From Asaia lannensis NBRC 102526 (GTDB lineage Bacteria > Pseudomonadota > Alphaproteobacteria > Acetobacterales > Acetobacteraceae): a DNA stretch of 57,281 nt. Shown here piece by piece: positions 55,308 through 57,281 of the stretch (within the stretch, counting starts at the first letter, position 1; the number at the start of each line of letters is the position of its first letter). The DNA lies in contig NZ_JAMXQU010000014.1 in the NCBI RefSeq assembly GCF_024054035.1, positions 1 through 57,281 on the forward strand, given 5' to 3'. Under the pieces are notes generated by a model. The model worked only from the letters and a program-made list of their open reading frames with translations. It had not been told where the DNA came from and did not search any database. The position numbers and the translations under genes were made by a program.

Positions 55308-55697
55308 ATGGCTGTCGATCTTGCCCTCCCCTACGATCCAGCGAACGTCTTTGCAAAAATCCTCCGCAGGGAGATCCCGGTCGCGGTTTTCTACGAAGAC
55401 GACCACGCTCTTGCCTTTCCTGACATATCGCCCCAAGCGCCAATCCATATGCTCATCATTCCAAAGGGAGCCTATGTTTCCTCGGCTGATTTCGCCTTGA
55501 AAGCGTCTGACGCGGAGATTGCTGGATTTGCCCGTGCAGTTGCACAGGTTGCCGAGAAGCTCGGCCTTACGACCCTGGGCTATCGTCTGATCAGCAATAC
55601 GGGCCCCGATGCTGGGCAAGAAGTCCCGCATTATCACGTGCACTTACTGGCTGGAGAAAAGCTGAGCGCAAAATTAATCAAGGAAAATACAAAATAA
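55308..55697 (+). CDS. HIT-family nucleotide hydrolase
   Basis: 129 residues. Histidine-triad motif H108-x-H110-x-H112 (PHYHVHLLAG) and the upstream FAKILRREIPVAVFYEDD typical of the Hint branch. These enzymes hydrolyse AMP-N-acyl or AMP-lysine-type linkages. It starts 3 bases after hisE, so it is cotranscribed with the his genes, a neighbourhood also seen in other alphaproteobacteria. Confidence 0.95.
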   Translation: MAVDLALPYDPANVFAKILRREIPVAVFYEDDHALAFPDISPQAPIHMLIIPKGAYVSSADFALKASDAEIAGFARAVAQVAEKLGLTTLGYRLISNTGPDAGQEVPHYHVHLLAGEKLSAKLIKENTK

Positions 55698-55742
55698 CCC
55701 CTTGGCAGGTTCGTTCTTATCGCATAGAACGCACCTCGCCTC

Positions 55743-55818
55743 GTCCCATTCGTCTAGAGGCCTAGGACACCGCCCTCTCACGGCGGCAACAGGGGTTCGA
55801 ATCCCCTATGGGACGCCA
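55743..55818 (+). tRNA. tRNA-Glu (anticodon CTC)
   Basis: A full cloverleaf: acceptor GTCCCAT with ATGGGAC, D arm, anticodon stem CCGCC/GGCGG around loop CTCTCAC (anticodon CTC), T arm AGGGG-TTCGAAT-CCCCT and an encoded CCA end. It is nearly identical in plan to other bacterial tRNA-Glu genes. Its 3' side carries an integrase remnant, as expected for a genomic-island insertion site. Confidence 0.97.
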
Positions 55819-55853
55819 TTTCTTCCTGAAAACCGCAGTAATCCGCCATTTTT

Positions 55854-55887
55854 GAGCGAAGTTTTACAGTTTTCCGGACTCATTTTA
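55854..55887. repeat. 34-bp direct repeat, left copy
   Basis: A stretch starting GAGCGAAGTTTTACAG and ending CATTTTA is repeated without a mismatch at 57160-57193. In this copy it covers the 3' end and stop codon of the integrase remnant. The diverged similarity extends about 25 bases to its left (CTGAAAA-CCG words in both). Confidence 0.9.
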
Positions 55888-56115
55888 CAATTTGATCCTT
55901 TCGCTCGCCGAGCGGGCCAGTTTTTCCTGATCTACAGCGCGCGTGTATCGCTCGACTTCTGCGAGAGTCGCATGGCCCGTGATGGTCGCTATTTGGTCAG
56001 TTGTGCAGCCCATCTCCGCCAGCCTTCTGGCGGCCTTTCGCAGTCCGTGTAGGTGCAGGCCATCTGCGCTATTCCTATCGCACCTAACTACACCGATATG
56101 ATTGTCGGGGTGCAA
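55885..56115 (-). pseudogene. tyrosine recombinase (phage/island integrase), C-terminal remnant
   Basis: About 76 residues are left. They carry the end of the catalytic domain: HGLRKAARRLAEMG with the HxxR pair, ITGHATLAEVERYTRAV with the second His and the tyrosine nucleophile. The N-terminal domain and the first catalytic Arg are missing; an in-frame stop lies about 60 bases upstream of the listed TTG start. The remnant reads towards the tRNA-Glu, the usual orientation of an island integrase. It is not expected to be active. Confidence 0.85.
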
Positions 56116-56279
56116 GACTTCCGGTGTGGTATGACCGGTCAGTAAAAACGAACCTCATCATAGATTTCGTATAATTTATATGACGAAAAATATGATGTAT
56201 ACATTCTCTTTCTAAAACTTATGTCATTGCCTATAAATTACGTACGATAATTTTCTACGATTTCATGAGAATTTCTGTT

Positions 56280-57017
56280 TCATTTAGTTTGTATCTTCGT
56301 CAGAAATATATACTTCATGAATGACAGGTCTTTATCTTTCCGAAGAACTTCCTCTAATTCCTTTGAGCTACTCGATTCCAGCTTGACTATCAAATTTGGG
56401 AAATATGACCATTTTATAAACCCATTTTTCAGGATAAAAGAGACTTTCTCCTCATCGCCAATTTTATAATCTATAGCGTATAGTGCGTCTTTTGGCACAA
56501 CTACACCGTTATGCTTAAACACAAACTTACCGCCAGCCTCTATGGCTTTTCGTTCGAAATGATTGAGTTCTGAGTTTTGATAGTCGGGATAAGAACGATA
56601 AATTTTTTTGCTGGTTTTCAGATATATGCCAATGCTCTCATCTCCATTATTTGCCAAATAATAACTCATGTTAAATGGCTTATTATTCCTCGTATAATAT
56701 GTGACGTCATCTGGATAGACTGTACATGAACCGTTTGCGGGCAACACTATAGGCGTTTCGAGCGTAGCGTAGGTAAAGTATGTGTTGTTTATTGTAAAAT
56801 ATATTGCATACAATACCTCTGTCTTGTCTTTCTTGTTGATTAAAATCATCTCCGATATTTTCGGACTTTCTCCTTTCGAGCATGATATTGTCAGTTTATG
56901 CGATATCTTCGTACCTAGCTTCTGCCAATAAAAATAATAAGATAGGAGCGCTGCAGGTGTAGTCAGAAGAAGAAACTTCAGTGTGGCTACAGGATCTATT
57001 TCTATTTGGAGAGACAC
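56280..57017 (-). CDS. hypothetical protein, low-G+C island cargo
   Basis: 245 residues from a GTG at 57017 with AAGGA upstream. One N-terminal membrane segment (TLKFLLLTTPAALLSYYFYW, about 12-31) is followed by a soluble domain rich in Tyr, Lys and Asn with a beta-strand look (EVLYAIYFTINNTYFTY; FVFKHNGVVVPKDALYAIDYKIG). I do not recognise a family. Codon use is far more AT-rich than in the core genes, so the gene is foreign. It lies between the two copies of the 34-bp repeat. Confidence 0.65.
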   Translation of the reverse strand: MSLQIEIDPVATLKFLLLTTPAALLSYYFYWQKLGTKISHKLTISCSKGESPKISEMILINKKDKTEVLYAIYFTINNTYFTYATLETPIVLPANGSCTVYPDDVTYYTRNNKPFNMSYYLANNGDESIGIYLKTSKKIYRSYPDYQNSELNHFERKAIEAGGKFVFKHNGVVVPKDALYAIDYKIGDEEKVSFILKNGFIKWSYFPNLIVKLESSSSKELEEVLRKDKDLSFMKYIFLTKIQTK

Positions 57018-57159
57018 TAAGCAATATCCTTCATGGAAAATCCATTCACACGTCGAGCATTTCAGTGAACATCGCTCCTCAAACGCCTCTACGGAACCAG
57101 TCGACTATATCTTTCTATAATTAGGTTCTCTGAAAAAACCGTATCAATCTTGTATTTTC

Positions 57160-57193
57160 GAGCGAAGTTTTACAGTTTTCCGGACTCATTTTA
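57160..57193. repeat. 34-bp direct repeat, right copy
   Basis: Identical to 55854-55887. It ends with TTA, the complement of the stop codon seen in the integrase remnant, and the IS element starts at the next base, so whatever preceded (a second integrase 3' end) has been cut off by the IS. Confidence 0.9.
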
Positions 57194-57281
57194 GAGCCTG
57201 TTTGGAAAGTTGGAGCGGATGTGATTCAAGCTCTGGATGTGGACACCAGAGCAGAGGGCCCGAATGGCCGGGATTGCCCGC
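57194..57281 (+). mobile_element. IS5-family (IS1031-like) insertion sequence, 5' end only
   Basis: Begins GAGCCTGTTTGGAAAG with the same terminal sequence as the left-edge element, in the opposite orientation. The transposase starts at 57237 (MWTPEQRARMAGIAR) and runs off the right edge. The TTA just before the terminus would fit the 3-bp TNA target duplication reported for IS1031-type elements; the other side is outside the window. Confidence 0.8.

Overview
The window is a 57-kb piece of a high-G+C alphaproteobacterial chromosome, most likely an acetic acid bacterium (Acetobacteraceae). The evidence is the his block (hisB, DUF2628-like, hisH, GNAT/hisA, hisF, hisE, HIT), the cvpA-purF pair, a UbiM-like hydroxylase, and IS5/IS1031-type IS ends. 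The genus cannot be fixed from sequence alone. Both ends are the same IS 5' end facing outward (1-91 and 57194-57281), so this looks like a contig that broke at IS copies.

Region 1 (about 92-1000 and 56120-57190) is low-G+C accessory DNA with orphan genes. On the right it lies beside a tRNA-Glu(CUC) and the C-terminal remnant of a tyrosine integrase. A 34-bp perfect direct repeat there (55854-55887 and 57160-57193) marks a genomic-island integration site.

Region 2 (1012-7721) is a forward operon: LysR regulator, a fusion of a DenD-like (D-erythronate dehydrogenase) domain to a xylose-isomerase-like TIM barrel, a class-I-aldolase-like protein, a DhaK-DhaL ketose kinase, and an SDR resembling L-rhamnose 1-dehydrogenase. 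I do not recognise this combination as a described pathway. It looks like a tetrose, tetronate or branched-sugar route ending in triose phosphate.

Region 3 (7907-12869) holds envelope and transport genes: DedA protein, ATP-grasp enzyme, MlaD-like protein, UppP homologue and APC permease.

Region 4 (13101-25401) is an erythritol/tetritol catabolic cluster. On the minus strand are EryA-like kinase and EryB-like dehydrogenase, then EryH-like (TIM family) and EryI-like (RpiB family) isomerases with a DeoR regulator between them, a ribose-type ABC importer and a second DhaK-DhaL kinase. A second DeoR regulator is divergent. Erythritol would be phosphorylated and oxidised (EryA, EryB), erythrulose would be phosphorylated by the DhaK-type kinase, and EryH/EryI would convert both to D-erythrose 4-phosphate. 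No separate eryC is present; the isomerase half of the region 2 fusion is one candidate substitute.

Region 5 (25459-39550) holds a zinc alcohol dehydrogenase, a CzcCBA-type metal efflux operon and an AcrAB/NodT-type multidrug efflux operon with a divergent TetR gene and repeated operators.

Region 6 (39568-55818) is core metabolism: purF, cvpA, an SMR transporter, thiC with a TPP riboswitch, pyrD, a mechanosensitive channel, a UbiM-like hydroxylase, a nitroreductase, the his operon, a HIT protein and tRNA-Glu. The most unusual core feature is a GNAT acetyltransferase domain in frame with HisA without a stop, with a good internal ribosome binding site for HisA alone.
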